Shown: positions 1 to 12,850, numbered from the stretch's first letter. The stretch: 64,000 bases of DNA from Blumeriella jaapii (GCA_009599575.1 VWND01000095.1:806001-870000); one strand, 5' to 3'. Made by a program: numbers and translations. Notes: generated from the letters alone by a model not told the origin.

Positions 1-37
1 CTCCACCTTGATATCGCAACAGCATACCAACGTCAAA

Positions 38-1204
38 ATGCTGATCGGCATCTGTGGAGGTACCCGGCGATCATGCCTACGATGCCGACACGACTGACAA
101 CTGCTCAGGGATCTGCTCCGGCAAGCAGACCATCGCCAACTATCTCGTTGAGCACCATGCATTTACCCAATTACACCTGAGGCAAAAGCCTCTGGGGCGA
201 TTCACTGATTTGAATCGTGACGAGCAAAACCGACATATAGAGGAAGCTCGGTTTGCGGGGACCGGATCTACCAACGGCACGAGCACGAAGACACCAGAGC
301 CGCACATCTTTAACACCGCAGATGACCTACTGGACTTTGTTACGAAGAAGTGGCAGCGGCTCTGGCTGATAACAGATCTCTTTTCGGAAGCTATCCTCGA
401 CAAGCTCGACAAGCGGCCATTCTTCATCCTCGTCAGCGTAGATGCGCCTGTCCATGTGCGGTGGAAGCGATCTAGGAACCGAATGCTGAACAACGCCGTT
501 GCGTCAAATGACACGCTTGGGCTTGAGGCATTTGTCCTCGAATCAGATAAGAACCTCTACGATCCGCACCATGGCCTTCTCCCTCTCATGTCTCGCGCTA
601 CGATCAAGCTGCTCAATACTTCATCAGATATCGCACATCTCTATGCAAGGCTGTCCGAAGTGAAGTTCTTGAACAACGACCGGCTGCGGCCGACTTGGGA
701 CCAGTATTTTATGCAGCTGGCATCTCTGGGCGCACAGCGGAGCAATTGCATGAAGAGGAGAGTCGGGTGTGTCGTGGTCGAGGACAAAAGAGTGATCAGC
801 ACCGGGTACAATGGTACACCAAGAGGCCTCAAGAATTGCACGGATGGAGGCTGTCCAAGATGCAATGATGGACAAGGATCTGGCGTGGGTTTGGGCACTT
901 GCTTATGCTTGCATGCTGAGGAAAACGCCCTGCTGGAGGCTGGTAGGGCAAGGATCAGAAAAGGAACCGTCCTCTACTGCGACACATGTCCATGCCTCAC
1001 CTGCAGTATCAAGATTGTGCAAGTGGGAATCAGCGAGGTCGTTTACAGCCAGGGATACTGTATGGATGGAGATACAGCGGAGGTTTTCAAGCAAGCTGGA
1101 GTCCGTCTGCGACAGTTCATTCCGGTATATGATTTACTCCTGTGGACTGTCTATGTGCTAACGTGTTAAAGACTGCTGATGGTATGATACATCTAGAAAA
1201 GTAG
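38..1204 (+). CDS. DCD1: Deoxycytidylate (dCMP) deaminase, three exons
   Basis: Converts dCMP to dUMP, the substrate of thymidylate synthase, so it feeds dTTP synthesis. Model: exons 38-59, 109-1124 and 1172-1204 (356 aa), with introns of 49 and 47 nt. The first exon supplies MLIGICG and splicing restores a Walker-A-like GGICSGKQ near the N-terminus. The C-terminal half carries the zinc deaminase signature: HAEENALL (H276, catalytic E278) and CPCLTC (zinc ligands C303 and C306). Without the last intron the protein would end in an unrelated hydrophobic tail; with it the end reads FIPTADGMIHLEK. The N-terminal nucleoside-kinase-like region of about 200 residues is usual in fungal Dcd1. The gene starts only 38 nt inside the window, so its promoter is not visible. 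Confidence 0.93.
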
Positions 1205-1959
1205 GACAGGACCTGTATTTTGTCTTTGTGATTACAATGATACCCAGGAAGTTGACAGTGTCGGCCCCGACTCGTCTGCTATCGTCTACTTCGGGCCCGC
1301 GACGAGCCTATCATATCAGTCGAGTCAATTACCGTTTTCTCTAATCCTGTTCAGTGGTACCAATCTCAGGATGTAACCTCTACAAAGTACGCTCTCCCAA
1401 TGGGAAACGACGGCTCGCTAAGGTCGTCACGATCTACAGCTCTGTGTATCGCCACTAGAGCCATAGGGTTGGGACTCGCCCGGCAGGATGCTATAGGACC
1501 AAAGCATACTTTGCGTGTGTAGTGAGGGCTCGCCGATTGCCGTTTGTATTACCGTCACGTACCACCAATCTACTGCTCATGCGTTTCTGATTGAGAGGTC
1601 CGGGCCCTCCTCTGGGTCACATCCGAGCACAAGTAAACCGGCCACTCCCAGATCTCTGTGTTCCGGTCAACTGGGACCTGTAGATCATGTCCTCATTAAT
1701 CGTAGCGATCATGGAATGAGGTTCTTGAAGCGAACGGATTCGACCATGTGAACGGAAAGCGACCGTTGAATGAGATCCGGTCTCCTGGAATCGATGTTGG
1801 TGCTACAAGGAGCATCACTGTCCTTCCTCCAAAGGTTCACCAGTACTTATGCATTCGCCATGCCCTCCAACCTAAGAGTCTACTGTCGCTTTTATAAAGT
1901 CTCTTTCTTACAGCGAGTATAATAAATTCCAGACACATTTCACATTTTAAACATACACA
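1205..1959. other. Intergenic spacer, DCD1 to MFS gene
   Basis: No gene is supported here. The longest open frame (1515-1751, 78 codons) has no recognisable similarity and no splice context. The distal part presumably holds the MFS promoter. Confidence 0.6.
1890..1899 (+). promoter_or_regulatory. TATA-like box upstream of the MFS gene
   Basis: TTTTATAAAG lies about 60 bp before the MFS start codon and is followed by a pyrimidine-rich then A-rich leader (CATACACA just before ATG). The position is plausible for a TATA element, but this is inferred from sequence only. Confidence 0.4.
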
Positions 1960-3911
1960 ATGTCGTCTAGCAGCACCACCTTAAAGCCAGGGAGCTCTGA
2001 CGAGGAGAAGACTCGCGAAGGTTTGCAGAATGTTCGGACTCTTTCGAGGCTATCGGCAAATCCGCACTATTATGAACTCGAGGAACTCAGAACCGAAGGA
2101 GACGGCCAAGATCACACTACATACAATGCTGTAAGATTTACTTTGGTGGTGGGATAGTTCGACACTGATGAAATCCAATACAGTCTTCAGCCGGATTTAT
2201 CATGACGATCTTAGGCTGCTCATGTGGACTCGCTGGAGCGATAATCGTTCCTGTACTCTATTTGACCCTGGGAACCACTATTGCATACGATTTACATGCC
2301 ACGAAAATGACTCTTTGGATGCTCACCTCAATCATCATCGCGCAGGGGGCATTTGCGCCTTTTGTCGGCCCCCTGGCAGATCTCTTCGGCCGCAAACCAA
2401 TCTTTCTTGCGGGGGTCGTCGTAGCAATCACTGGTGCTATAACCTGCGCTGCTACGCCCAATGCCGCCGGGTTTATCGGTGGCCAAGTCCTTCTTGGAAT
2501 TGGCTCTATCGTTCAAGAATTGCTTGCCATCGCCATCGTTGCTGAAATAGTTCCCACGGCTAAGCGGACTCTGTACTCAGCCATGATTCTTTGCGCGCTA
2601 TTGCCTTGGTCTCCGTCACCATTGTATGCCAATTGGATTGCCACTTCGTCCTGGCGATGGGTCGGACTGGTCATTGCTCTTTGGAACATCCTTACTGTTA
2701 CTATCATCGCATATTTCTACCACCCTCCCCCGCGTGTCAACACACTCGGCTTAACGCGGAGAGAAACAATCGGCCGGATTGATTTCGTCGGTTGCCTCCT
2801 CCTCACCATGGGTCTGCTCTTCTTCCTCGTCGGACTTAACTGGGGAGGGCAAGATTACCCCTGGACCTCCGCCCACGTCCTGACATTCCTGGTACTTGGG
2901 GGTTGCACGCTGTTAGGGTTTGGTGCCTACGAATGCTTCATCGCTCCTTACCCCCTCTTCCCCAAGCGAATGTTCCATGCTCGGCGTCCATTCTTTTGCA
3001 TGCTCTATGTGATCTTTGCCGCTGGCGTGAACTTCGTCCCCTTAACCACCTTCTGGCCCATCGAGTCCATTGCTGTTTTTCAAGCGGATCGGTATCAGAC
3101 GGGCATCAATACATTACCGGTCGGCATTGGCATCTTACTGGGTGCCATCACGTCAGCGCTGCTGCTTTCCTTCTTCAAAGGCTACGTCGCTTATTTGATG
3201 GCGTTTTTCTGCGTTCTTCAGACCATCGGTGTGTTTGCTGGAGCGCAAGTAACACGAGTCATCTTCTGACAACTCTCAGGCTCTGCATGTCTTGCTCTCA
3301 TCGACCCTGATGATATTAGAACCGCCTGGGCCCCTCTCATGTTGGGACTGATCGGAGTCGGAGGCGTCATAGTTCCCAATCAGGTCAGTACGGTTCAAGA
3401 ACGGCCCATCTTGATTCTGCCAGTGCCCCCCAAACACGTTGCAAGGCAGGAACATACACTGATGATAGAACAACAGGTGATGATAACAGTCATCACACCC
3501 GACGATCTGATCGCATCCGTCACAGCCCTCACCGTCGGCCTCCGGGCCCAAGCCCAAGTCATCGGTCTCGCCATCTTCTTCAACCGCTTCATCCACGAGG
3601 TCACCAAGAACGCCTACACCACTATCGTGCCCGCCGCCCTCACGATCGGCGTCTACGATGTCGACAAGATCGAAGCCATGGTCCGCGGCCTCTCGGCCAT
3701 GACCGTCAAGGAGTACTCGCAGATTCTGCCCGAGCTCGCGGGGCCAGAGAACCTAAAGCTCATGGTCGGAGCGACGAAGGTCTGTTTCATTGGCGCGTTC
3801 AAGCTGGTCTATCTGATTACGATTGCGTTTGGGGTCACGGCGTGCGTTGCGTCGATGTTCATTGGAAATGTGGGCCGGTACATGGATGACCACGTTGCGG
3901 TCGTGCTGTGA
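1960..3911 (+). CDS. MFS exporter of the Tri12 / 14-TM drug:H+ antiporter type
   Basis: Predicted plasma-membrane efflux transporter of 584 aa. Exons: 1960-2130, 2184-3228, 3280-3383, 3477-3911; introns of 53, 51 and 93 nt. The last intron is a multiple of three, so the frame stays open if it is retained. A hydrophilic N-terminus of about 60 aa is followed by hydrophobic helices over the rest of the protein. The family A motif between helices 2 and 3 reads GPLADLFGRKPIF, and the helix 5 region reads GIGSIVQELLAIAIVAEIVP. The overall pattern resembles the fungal trichothecene efflux pump family (Tri12). The substrate cannot be read from sequence. No biosynthetic genes lie alongside, so this is not evidence for a toxin cluster. 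It converges with the catalase-like gene 482 bp downstream. Confidence 0.85.
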
Positions 3912-4393
3912 TCTAGCGTGTCTACTATCAAGGTGTTTTGGGCGGAGAGGTTGTTCTTTTTGGGGATATAAGGTGGGCTTGTACGATTACGTTTTTTGGA
4001 GGTGTAGGGAATGATCAACTTTGCTATCGCGGTGAGCATTTGTGCTGCTGTTTATGCGTGTTTCCTGTTATGTTGTTCTTCTTGTACCGCCTGCCTCGTT
4101 ATATGGGTACTGACTGTATTTCACGAAACGGCAGACAAATATCAAAGCATTGTAATTCTTGAGGTAGTCTGCACGCTTCCTTGCCAAGTCGTGCTCTGCC
4201 AGCGTGAAGCCACGTCAGGCTAAGCGAGCCCCTGAGAAGTAGCTTGTTTACCCACGAGAATTATTCATACGACTGCCGCACAAAGCTCTAATCTGCAAGA
4301 AAGCACACACATCCGTCTCAGTCTCCCCATCCCAAGCTAAAGATCCCTATCCTCGATCTCGAGTGAAGCTCCCACCTCTCCAGCCCAGCCTAC
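3912..4393. other. Convergent 3' spacer
   Basis: The 482 bp between the MFS stop and the stop of the catalase-like gene should contain both 3' UTRs. No gene or strong repeat was seen. Confidence 0.6.
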
Positions 4394-5532
4394 TTACTCC
4401 TCATACTCAGCAGCACGGCGCTGCTTCCCACTAATCAAGTACACCGCAGCTCTCATCTCCAGCAGCGGGTCATCCGACGGCTCCACGCCCTGGACGCGCG
4501 GAATCGGATCAAAAATCAGCGTCTTCTGCACCCTCGCGCTGTCCGGCACGACGGCATCCAGCGTCAACGAGCCCAGCTCCACGACGGCCCGCTCCTCCGG
4601 CCAGCGCACCGTCGCGTCGTCCGTCACGTCCCCCTCGGCCGCCACCTGCGCCACGAGCTTGAAGGCCACCGGGCCGCGCGCGAGCCGCGCCTCGAGCTCC
4701 TCCCGGAGGTAGTCGGCGGCCCTGCCCTCCCCGGGATCGGCACCCGCCGCGAGGCTCGCCACGCCAGCCGCAGGCACGAAGCGGAAGCGGACGAGCGTCG
4801 CCCGGCCGCCGGCGTCGACGAGCTTGTACGCCGAGACGGCGAAGTACGCCAGCTCGGCGTAGCTCCGCGGCGGCGGCGGGGCCGCCTCGACGAAGGCCCG
4901 CGCCGCCGGGTGCGCGGCCAGGAAGGCGCCCACGCGCGCCGGCCCGCCGCGCAGCGCGTGCAGGAAGGCGAGGAACTCGGCCCCCGTGCGGGCGGGGAAG
5001 GCCGGCGTCGAGTGCGCGATGAGGTCGGTGTGGGCGCGGCCGCCGAGCTGGAAGCGGACGGCGAGCCCGCGGGGCGAGCTGTTGGGCGCGGCGTCGGGGA
5101 TGTGCGGGAGCCCGGTGGAGTTGGAGAAGCGCGCGAGGATGGCCGTGCTGCGCTGGTGGAAGTGCGGTGCGGCTGAGAGCTGGCCCGCGGTCGGCGAGGG
5201 GGTGAAGGTGCCGCTGTAGAGAGTGCCTTTGGCGTGTGCTGGGGAGAAGCGTTGGCGATGGTTAGTTGCAAATGTACCTCTACTGTGCACGTGTATCTGT
5301 ACACGGGGGAAGGGTATGTGGGGAGATGGATGGGCAAGGCTCGTTGCGCTCTGCGTATATGTGTGTGTGTGCGTGTGTATATATGTACATGTGTAGGTAT
5401 GTAAACAAACGAGGCGAGGGAAGATTGCTCCTCACCTGGACGATATCCCGGGTGCGATCCAAAGACGGCTTGGAGACCTGCTACCAGATCTTCGGCAGTT
5501 TTCATCAACACTTCATCGCTCGGGAACGGCAT
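4394..5532 (-). CDS. SrpA-type catalase-like haem peroxidase
   Basis: Small catalase-core protein (313 aa) of the SrpA / catalase-related peroxidase type, expected to use haem to reduce peroxides. Exons (complement) 5436-5532 and 4394-5238; the 197-nt intron is TG-rich. Splicing joins HPGYRP to AHAKGTLYSGTF, restoring the family motif with the distal histidine (H34 in AHAKG). Downstream are ARFSNSTG (haem pocket) and, near the C-terminus, RAAVY (R295, Y299), matching the RxxxY proximal-tyrosine motif of catalases. Length fits the mini-catalase class rather than full catalases of about 500 aa or more. There is no signal peptide and no peroxisomal SKL end, so it is probably cytosolic. The second exon is very GC-rich, with GC-ending codons. 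Some members act on organic peroxides or as allene-oxide-synthase-like enzymes, so activity is uncertain. Confidence 0.83.
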
Positions 5533-6738
5533 GCTCTCGAATTTCGCTTTCGCGATGTTGGTCTTTCCTTTTTTTTTTTTTTTTTTCTTTCTCTCTTTTT
5601 TCGCTTCCGTCTTTCTTTCGCTTCCGTCTTTCGTTCTTTTTCAACAAGAGAGAGAAAGAGAGGGGGTTTCACAACGTCCAAGTGAAAAGCAAACCGACTC
5701 TCTTCGCCCCAAGACGCGAGAAGCCTCGCTCGACCTTCTTAAATACATTTCCTCCTTCCTTCCTACTTCTCGCTCGCTCTCCGCAGCACGCCACGTTCTG
5801 CATCCTGATGATGCCATGTCTACCTATCTACACAGCGAGGCTGCTGCTGCATCTGCATCTGGGTTCGCTGCACCGCACGCATCCATCCATCCATCCATCC
5901 ATCCATCCACCCACCCTCTTCCCCGAACGAACGACCTCCTCATCCTTTCGGCATCGCCCTCTCTTTTCCCTCCGGCCCTTCGGCCCTCGCGTGTCGCTCA
6001 CGCCTCGAGGCTCTTTCGTTGGCGTCGGGGAGAGAGCGTGGAAGGACAGCCAGCGTGAGTGAGTGAGTGAGTAAGCCAGTCCGCATCGCATCGCGTCGTA
6101 TCGCGTCGATCCGAAAGGGGGAGGGAGATGTAAGCCACGCCGCTCGTGGCCTTCCTGAGCTGACGATACGTTACGTTACACCACTGCTGCTGCTGCTGCT
6201 CTGCTGCTGAAGCGATGCGCGTTTACGGGTGGAGAGGTGTGGGCTGAGCTAGGCCAGGCGGGGATGTAAATCATAGGTAGGCTTCATATAGAGATGGGTA
6301 GGTAGGTATTATGCGTGCACTTACACATCCATACACGTGAGAAATAATGAGAGAAACGAAAAGAGAGGGGAGAGATAGAGCCAGAATCGAAGCCATCCAC
6401 CTACCTTGCTCATCTAAGCAAGCAAGCAAGCCTATCTTCTATCCATTCAAAAGAGCAAAGCTATACACCTCCTTCCCTCTCTCCCTCCCTCCTTCATTTA
6501 TTTATCAATTGTATTTTCAAACACCACCACCACTAACCAACCGACCGACCAACCCACATGTACCCATAGATGGATGTACAAACACAAACCCAAGTACAGA
6601 AAAGAGAGAGAGAGAGAGACATGTCCACCACGGGTGTAAACAAAAATTAAAAAGATTGAGATTTAAGCTAGGAGGGTAGGATAGGCGAGGCTGGGATGGG
6701 CTGGGATGGAGTACAGTAGGACGGACTTACACAGACAC

Positions 6739-6771
<33 letters not shown>

Positions 6772-7730
6772 CCAGAACCGAAGGAAGCTGCTTACATTAC
6801 CTACCTGGTAGGTATTCACCTATTACCAACTACCTACTACCTACTGCCCTACCTACTACCTACCTACTACCTACCTACTGCCTGCCCTCGCAACCAAGGT
6901 CACCCACGACGAGTTCGTTCGTTCGTCCAGACGAAGAAAAAGAAAAAGAAAAAAAAAGGACACATGCCTACCTATGTACTGACTACCTACCTACCTACCT
7001 ACCTACCTACTTGCTTACCTACCTACTTGCCTAGGTACCTCCTACCCATGTACTAACTACCTATGTACATACATACCACCTACCTCTGTACAACCGTCAC
7101 GAACACCTATCCAAAAACCCAGAGCATAAAGACATGCACAAAAAAGAACACCATAACACTAGCATCGGAACCACATCGTAGAGTACGAGATCGTATCCTT
7201 CCGTTCATGATTACATTTATGATTTATATGTACATATGCACATCCAGACAGATATGTGCATATGAGGGGGAGATGCGAAGCGGCTAACTGCTCTGCTTCA
7301 AAGACACGCCCTTCCTCCACGAGAGATTCTCCGTTCTGATTCCCGCGTTCGTCTCGTCCGCCAAACCACGGCTAGAGCCTCACGTGGCCGACCCGTTGAC
7401 CCGCCCTAGCATATAATGTACACAGAATAACGTGAGTGGGAGGTAGCAACGATAGATAAGGCGCCTACCGTACCCAATCAACCGGCCCATACAGAAGAAA
7501 AAGAAGCCCCAAAAAACATTACAGACATGGCCAGAACCACAACTACATGTCGACTTTTCAAATTCCGTCGGGCGTGACGGCCCGAACCCGAACCCAGCGC
7601 AGCCGAGCTCAACATCGGCCGTACGTATCGTGTCCACACTTCGCTTGGCCACGATTAAAAATGACGTTGTTCGTTCATTTATTCATGTCTCGAAGGAGGT
7701 AGATAAGGAGGGAGATAGACCAGAGATTAA
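5533..7730. repeat. Gene-free spacer rich in simple repeats
   Basis: About 2.2 kb without a credible gene. It holds a T-tract of about 19 (from 5569), (CATC)n near 5880-5910, GTGA repeats near 6054-6072, (CTG)n near 6184-6205, GA tracts near 6606-6620 and 6745-6772, and long CTAC/CCTA arrays at about 6785-7060. Several open frames here are translations of these repeats. It separates two divergent or parallel minus-strand units and probably contains the 5' region of the catalase-like gene and the 3' UTR of the ferric reductase. Confidence 0.75.
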
Positions 7731-9641
7731 TTACCACGAGAAGGCCTCCTCCACAAAGTCGATGTTGCTGACGTGCTGGCGACGGCGCACGGCGGCTCGC
7801 ACATCATCGCTCAGCTCGCCGCTCCCGCACACTGAGACGCCCATGGCGCCAACCTGGCTCTCGATCTCGAGGTCGATCATCGTCTCGATGTTGGGCCGCC
7901 CGGGGAACATCTGCACCGTCGCCGAGGGCGAGTGGATCTCCTTCGTGGAGCGCGGCCGCGTGACGAAGAGCATGATTCGCAAGGCATCGCGGCGCTTGTC
8001 CATCGAGAGAATGGAGGTCATCCACGGTCGGATCCACTCGAGATGCTCGGGGGCCTGGATCACCCAGACGAGCACGACCTTGCGGGTTGCGACGGAGCCG
8101 TTGGCGAACCCGGCTAGGAGATTGCGGACGTGGGGGACTTGGTGGGTGATTCCGACGCCGCCGGCGAAGAGCATTACGGTTCCGTAAGAGGTCATCTAGC
8201 GTGACGTTAGGACGGTCCATGTGAAGGGGAGCGGAGGAGACGTACCATGTGCTTGCCTCCGTAGGGACCTTCGGCAAAAACAGACGTCCAGAACTTCTGA
8301 TCCGGAGAATTCTCCGCCTTTTGGAAAAGCTTCTTCGTGAATCCGGTGCGTTGGCGAATGACAAACGACATGCTGGTCTTCCGACTAGCCAAGACATCCT
8401 GTCGGGTCATGGCCAGCTTCTCGCCGTCCACCTGATCATCCTCGTCGGACCACGCCACGGAGAAGGGGTGAGAGGTCATCAAGCCGACAGATGGCATGTA
8501 GAGGTAAGCGTGCTGGCCCGCCTGGAAGGTCCATGGGCGAGGCATGTTCACCGTGACGCGGACGGCATCTCCGGGGAGTGCTTCGACGAGGGCGCGGGAT
8601 CCGGTTCCATTTCGGTAGACGAGAGTGATGAGGCGCATGGCCCGGTCGGCCACCCAGAAACCCACGATCAAGTACATGAGCTTGATTTGCGGCGCCTCGG
8701 CCAGCTTGAGATGGTACCAGAGACCCACGACCGAGAGGATGGCCAGGCCGATGTGCAGGTACTTGAACGTCTCGTAAAAGGCATGACGCGAGACCGAGCT
8801 TGCCTGCACCATGATGGCAAGGAATGCGAATGTGCCGAGGGCCCCGGTGAGGATCTTGGGCGAGGCAAAGATATGACTAGCAACCCAGCTCCACCCCCCA
8901 GGCTTTGACGCAGCATTCCCCATCGCCCAAGTCAGGCTGTGTATGAGGGCCTCGAGGGCCACGATCCGGCCGAACCATCGATGGAGGAGGTTGAAGGTAT
9001 CGAAGGAGATGTTAAGCCAGTTAATGAGAATGTTGTTGCGTCCAGCCATCAGGAAGAGAGGGACCTAGAGCGAGACGTTAAGGCGGGACCTAGATGAGAT
9101 GCACGCAGAGGAGACCCACCATGTTCACCACGGCCAGCACACCGGTTCGGTTCCTGACCTGCTTCGTCGTCGGAACATAGGGCAGGGACCAGTCGATGTT
9201 GACGACACAGAACGCCACGTTGGTACCCAAGTAGGCCAGCAGAAACAAGGCCTGAAGGCGAGTCGGGAGGGTTCCCACGTTGATTGCCGAAGACAGTTGA
9301 AACTCGCGATTGTGTCTCTTGCGGAAGACCGGGGCGTAGAGGAGGTGCTTCTTGAAGCTGGCGAAGCGCATCGAGGGCGCCACGAAGTAGGATTGCGTGT
9401 CGTTGTTGAGGCACGTCAGCTGGCGGATGTACTTGACGGACTCGATGCTGACCCTCCAGGCGATCATGGCCACCACCAGCGAGCCACAAATGATCCACAG
9501 GTAGTTCTGGAAAGCCGTGTTGAACATGGCCATCTTCACCTGGGCCTTCTTCTCCGCCTCGATCGTCCCCTGGTTCTGTGCCGACGCCATTCCCACGAGG
9601 GCGAGGGCCGGGACGGCCTTGACGGCCTTCGGGAAAGGCAT
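7731..9641 (-). CDS. Ferric reductase / FRD-type NADPH oxidoreductase
   Basis: Membrane flavocytochrome that moves electrons from NADPH through FAD and two haems to reduce extracellular Fe3+ or Cu2+ before uptake (601 aa). Exons (complement): 9120-9641, 8246-9064, 7731-8195; introns of 55 and 50 nt. An N-terminal hydrophobic stretch ends near ASA. The bis-haem histidines are visible as two pairs 14 residues apart: H202/H216 and H278/H292. HPFS (373-376) is the FAD-binding motif, GPYGG closes that domain, LFAGGVGIT (456-464) binds NADPH, and CGSG (570) is the C-terminal NAD motif. All domains are intact. Upstream DNA is a long minisatellite-rich gene desert. The exact metal and Fre number are not assignable. 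Confidence 0.92.
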
Positions 9642-10227
9642 GAGTGAGGGTTTTCGTCTTCCTTCTCCTCACATGCGCCGGCGACCGGGGGGGCTCGACG
9701 TAGAGGGCGAGAGGGCGCCCGAGTGCGGGCTGGTGAAGAAGCGGATGTCTTGCGAGATGGCCAGCACGTCGCACAAGAGATCGGAGAGCAGGTTGAGGGA
9801 GGAGGAGGAGGTGGACGTGGAAGTGAGGGACGTGGAGACGTGGAGACGTGGAGTCGTGGAGTCGTGGAGTCGCGGAGTCGCGGAGTGAACGAGTGAGGGC
9901 TCGAGGGCGTGAGAGCGTGAGAGCGTGCAGACGTGGATGTCTGATTATCGAAGGGGTTGGGTCGGTAAAGAGCGTGTGGGGTGTCGGGGGGGTAAGGGTG
10001 TTGATTGAATGGTGATGGTGAAGGTGAGGTGAAGGTGAAGTGAAGATGAAGGTGAAGATGAAGGTGGCAGTCGGTGAGTTGGGGTCGACGACGAGCTGCC
10101 TGGGGCGTCTCATCTCGGGTCTCTCATTTCCAGGTTGCATGGTTTGCATGGCAGGGCATAACACTGTGCAAGGGGGGACGGCGTTTGTTTGCCTCGTTTG
10201 CCCGTGTGCCGGCCGGGCGGGGGCGGT

Positions 10228-10318
10228 TATGCCAGTTATGCTGTTATGCTATTTATGCCATAGATGCCAGTTATACCACTTATGCCACTTGTGCCACTTA
10301 TGCCACTTATGCCACTCG
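10228..10318 (+). repeat. 9-bp tandem array TTATGCCAC (degenerate)
   Basis: About ten imperfect units of TTATGCCA(C/G) run through this block. The final units, TTATGCCAC and TTGTGCCAC, are nearly identical. It lies roughly 600 bp upstream of the ferric reductase start codon. Confidence 0.75.
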
Positions 10319-12722
10319 CATCCAGAGTCGTATAGTACAGAGAGAGAAGTTGCTTTGTTTACTTTCCCATCTCCACAACATCACCACCGTACACTACACA
10401 CTACACTACACTACAACACTGTACTGTACTACAATCTTGTGGACTTGTCCCCGCCTCCCAGCAGCAAGCTTGAATCGACGACACAGCATGATGTTCCTGC
10501 TCCCCGTACTGTGCACCACGCGGCAGAAGGTGTGTTGAGAGCAGCCTCAGCACATCGGACACGCGATTCCGCATATCGCCATCTACGGCCTGGATGTCCA
10601 ATATCGCTTACACCGTATCCTTCTTTTTCTTTTTCTTCCGAGACACCGCCTGCTCCATTTCTCTCTCTCTCTACATACCGGGGTATGCGCTCACAGGCGA
10701 GCATCTCTCCCCCTCCTTTTTCTCGTGCGCCGCGACCCCTTTTCATCCATCCACACCACTCTCGCACATCCGTTTCTCCCCGTCCTTGACCTGTCGTCGA
10801 CGCACGTCGTCGTCCAATCGACCCGTCTTCCCGGTTCCTGACCGATCTTGTTGCGCCGGCATGTTCAGCTTCGTGCCTCCCTGCATGCTGGGTGTCCAGG
10901 TCAAACGCCAAAACGACACAGCGGCACGAATCTCCGATGGCCCGGCACCGCTTATCACATGTTGTTTCTAAATGTACTGTATGTACTGTGTGTATTGTAC
11001 AGTCCATGCATATATAGGAGATCATGAATAAGGGATACCATCCATACTAACCTTGGCAGCACAGCCGCTAATGATATGTCGATATGTACTGTATGTATAT
11101 CTATACATAATCTAAGATATACAAAATCTACCTTTATGGTCTCCCTCTCACCCGGTCGCCCAAAAGGAGTTGACAGGTTCGAGATAGATGACGGGCAGAA
11201 CCGTCCATCGCTTCTATCATGATCGCTGGTGGTGCCGCTTGTGGTGCCGCTTGTGCGTGCGTCTTCCACGCACGAGCAGTTCAGGTAAGACCAGACACTT
11301 TCTTTCCCCGTCCCGAGCTCGGAGAAGAAGCGGGAGATCATCTGATGTGATAGGCTTCTTTGTTCGTTCTTTTTCCTTTGCTCTGTGCCGTGCCCTTTGC
11401 TTTGCTTCGCTTTGCTTTCTGTGGCTGCCGTGATCGGTTCATCACCGTGCGAACCGCAACGCCGCAGCAGGGCCACCCCCTGGACATACGGAGAAACATC
11501 CAAGCCCCCCCATCTCACTTCGGCTCGCGAGACCGTCGGGTCTCTGGTCTGCGATGTCTCATTGGCGGGATCGAGGAACGCTCTTTTCCGTGCGCCTATC
11601 ACACTCATCAATCTCTCCCTCGCGAATTTCCAGAACAGATGCTGGCTGTGTGTACGTACATACTATACTGTATGTACTGTGCTACCCATTATCCACCGCC
11701 ATCACAAGCTGGAGATGACAGATGTATCCCCAGCTGGGAGATCCTTACACGAGAACAACGACAGTAGAGTTTCCACCCAGCGCAAGTAAGAGGCAGTCGA
11801 GATCTAGACCACCGGCATTCACGTACGCCGTACGCAATCCTCTGTCGGCAGAGGCAAAGCACCGACCAACGCAACAGAACCTACAAACTGTACTGTACAG
11901 AACTCTCTCTGCACGGAGGTAGGTGGACGAGACAGCATGGCTTTTGGACAGTAAAATACAGTACAGTACAGCCAGCCAGTACAGTAAGCACAGTCCATAG
12001 GTACAGTACTTACTAACTGACCCTACTTTACTCTTATCTATCTGTCGACTCCACCTCAGTCTGACAGGAGCAGGAGCAGGTCCGGAAGAAATCCGAGAGA
12101 CGGTCAGTGCAATACATACATACAGTACAGTACGGTACTGTCAAGTCATGAATAAGAGGGGCCCGGCTCCTCCCCCGCTCCTCCAAGCCACACAGGGCAC
12201 GCGCGCGCGAGGAAGCCGTGCGTCGCGGTCGGGGACTTTTCCAGATCCTCCCTCGTGTTTCCTCCGTGCTCCCGTGTGGAGTCCGCCCGCACGAAAAGGT
12301 ATTTACTGTACTGTACGGTGTTGTAGAGTAGAGTACCGGGTGCGTGCTGTTCTGTACTGTACTGTACATGGGTATGCTATGAATAGAACCCGATGGCCGA
12401 ATCCCGAGCCAGAGTGGATGAGCGGAGGGGGGGGGGGGGGTGTGGAAATGGAGAAGACGTTGAGTTGACGATCGTGATGATTTGGAGTAACATCTCAGCG
12501 GACATGTCGTGTACATACAGTATGTACATACATATAACAGCTAAGCAAATGAAACGGAAACGGAGATGGAGATGGAGAGTTAGTTGGACGTGCATGTTCT
12601 GATACTGTTCAAACGCGCAAGCCGTCGCAAGCGGTTACGCCAACTATCTAGGTAGTTTGGTGTGAGGGGATGGGATACCAGTTCGTTGGTCACGTGATTT
12701 GAGAGTCACGATTCAGATATCG

Positions 12723-12850
12723 TCACGTGGTGTCAATATCAGGTGATCATCCACACACACTGTATCCTAGAGTTCGCGACACCTCCAGCTTAGAAACCTC
12801 GTAGTCAATGCACACCTTCTACGAACCTTTTGCTCGTTCCTTCTCTTGAC
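12723..12850. repeat. Diverged approx. 128-bp repeat, copy A
   Basis: Begins TCACGTG, has GTAGTCAATGCA at about offset 79, and ends in a TTGCTC..CCTTCTC tract and a final TGAC/TTGAC. The same order and spacing recur at 15150-15276 on the other side of the inverted-repeat element. The two copies are clearly diverged. Confidence 0.45.

Noticed and set aside
3249..3279. A 31-nt intron in the MFS gene starting GTAACA
   Set aside because: It breaks the frame; the donor at 3229 (GTGTGT) gives a 51-nt intron and restores QTIGSACLALID.
1960..5532. Secondary-metabolite cluster around the Tri12-like exporter
   Set aside because: Neighbours are dCMP deaminase and a small catalase-like protein; no backbone enzyme or cluster regulator is present.
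10429..11611. Minus-strand frames of 198 and 218 codons in the desert
   Set aside because: No family resemblance. They cross TACTG/CAGTA blocks and repeat DNA, and no consistent splice structure was found.
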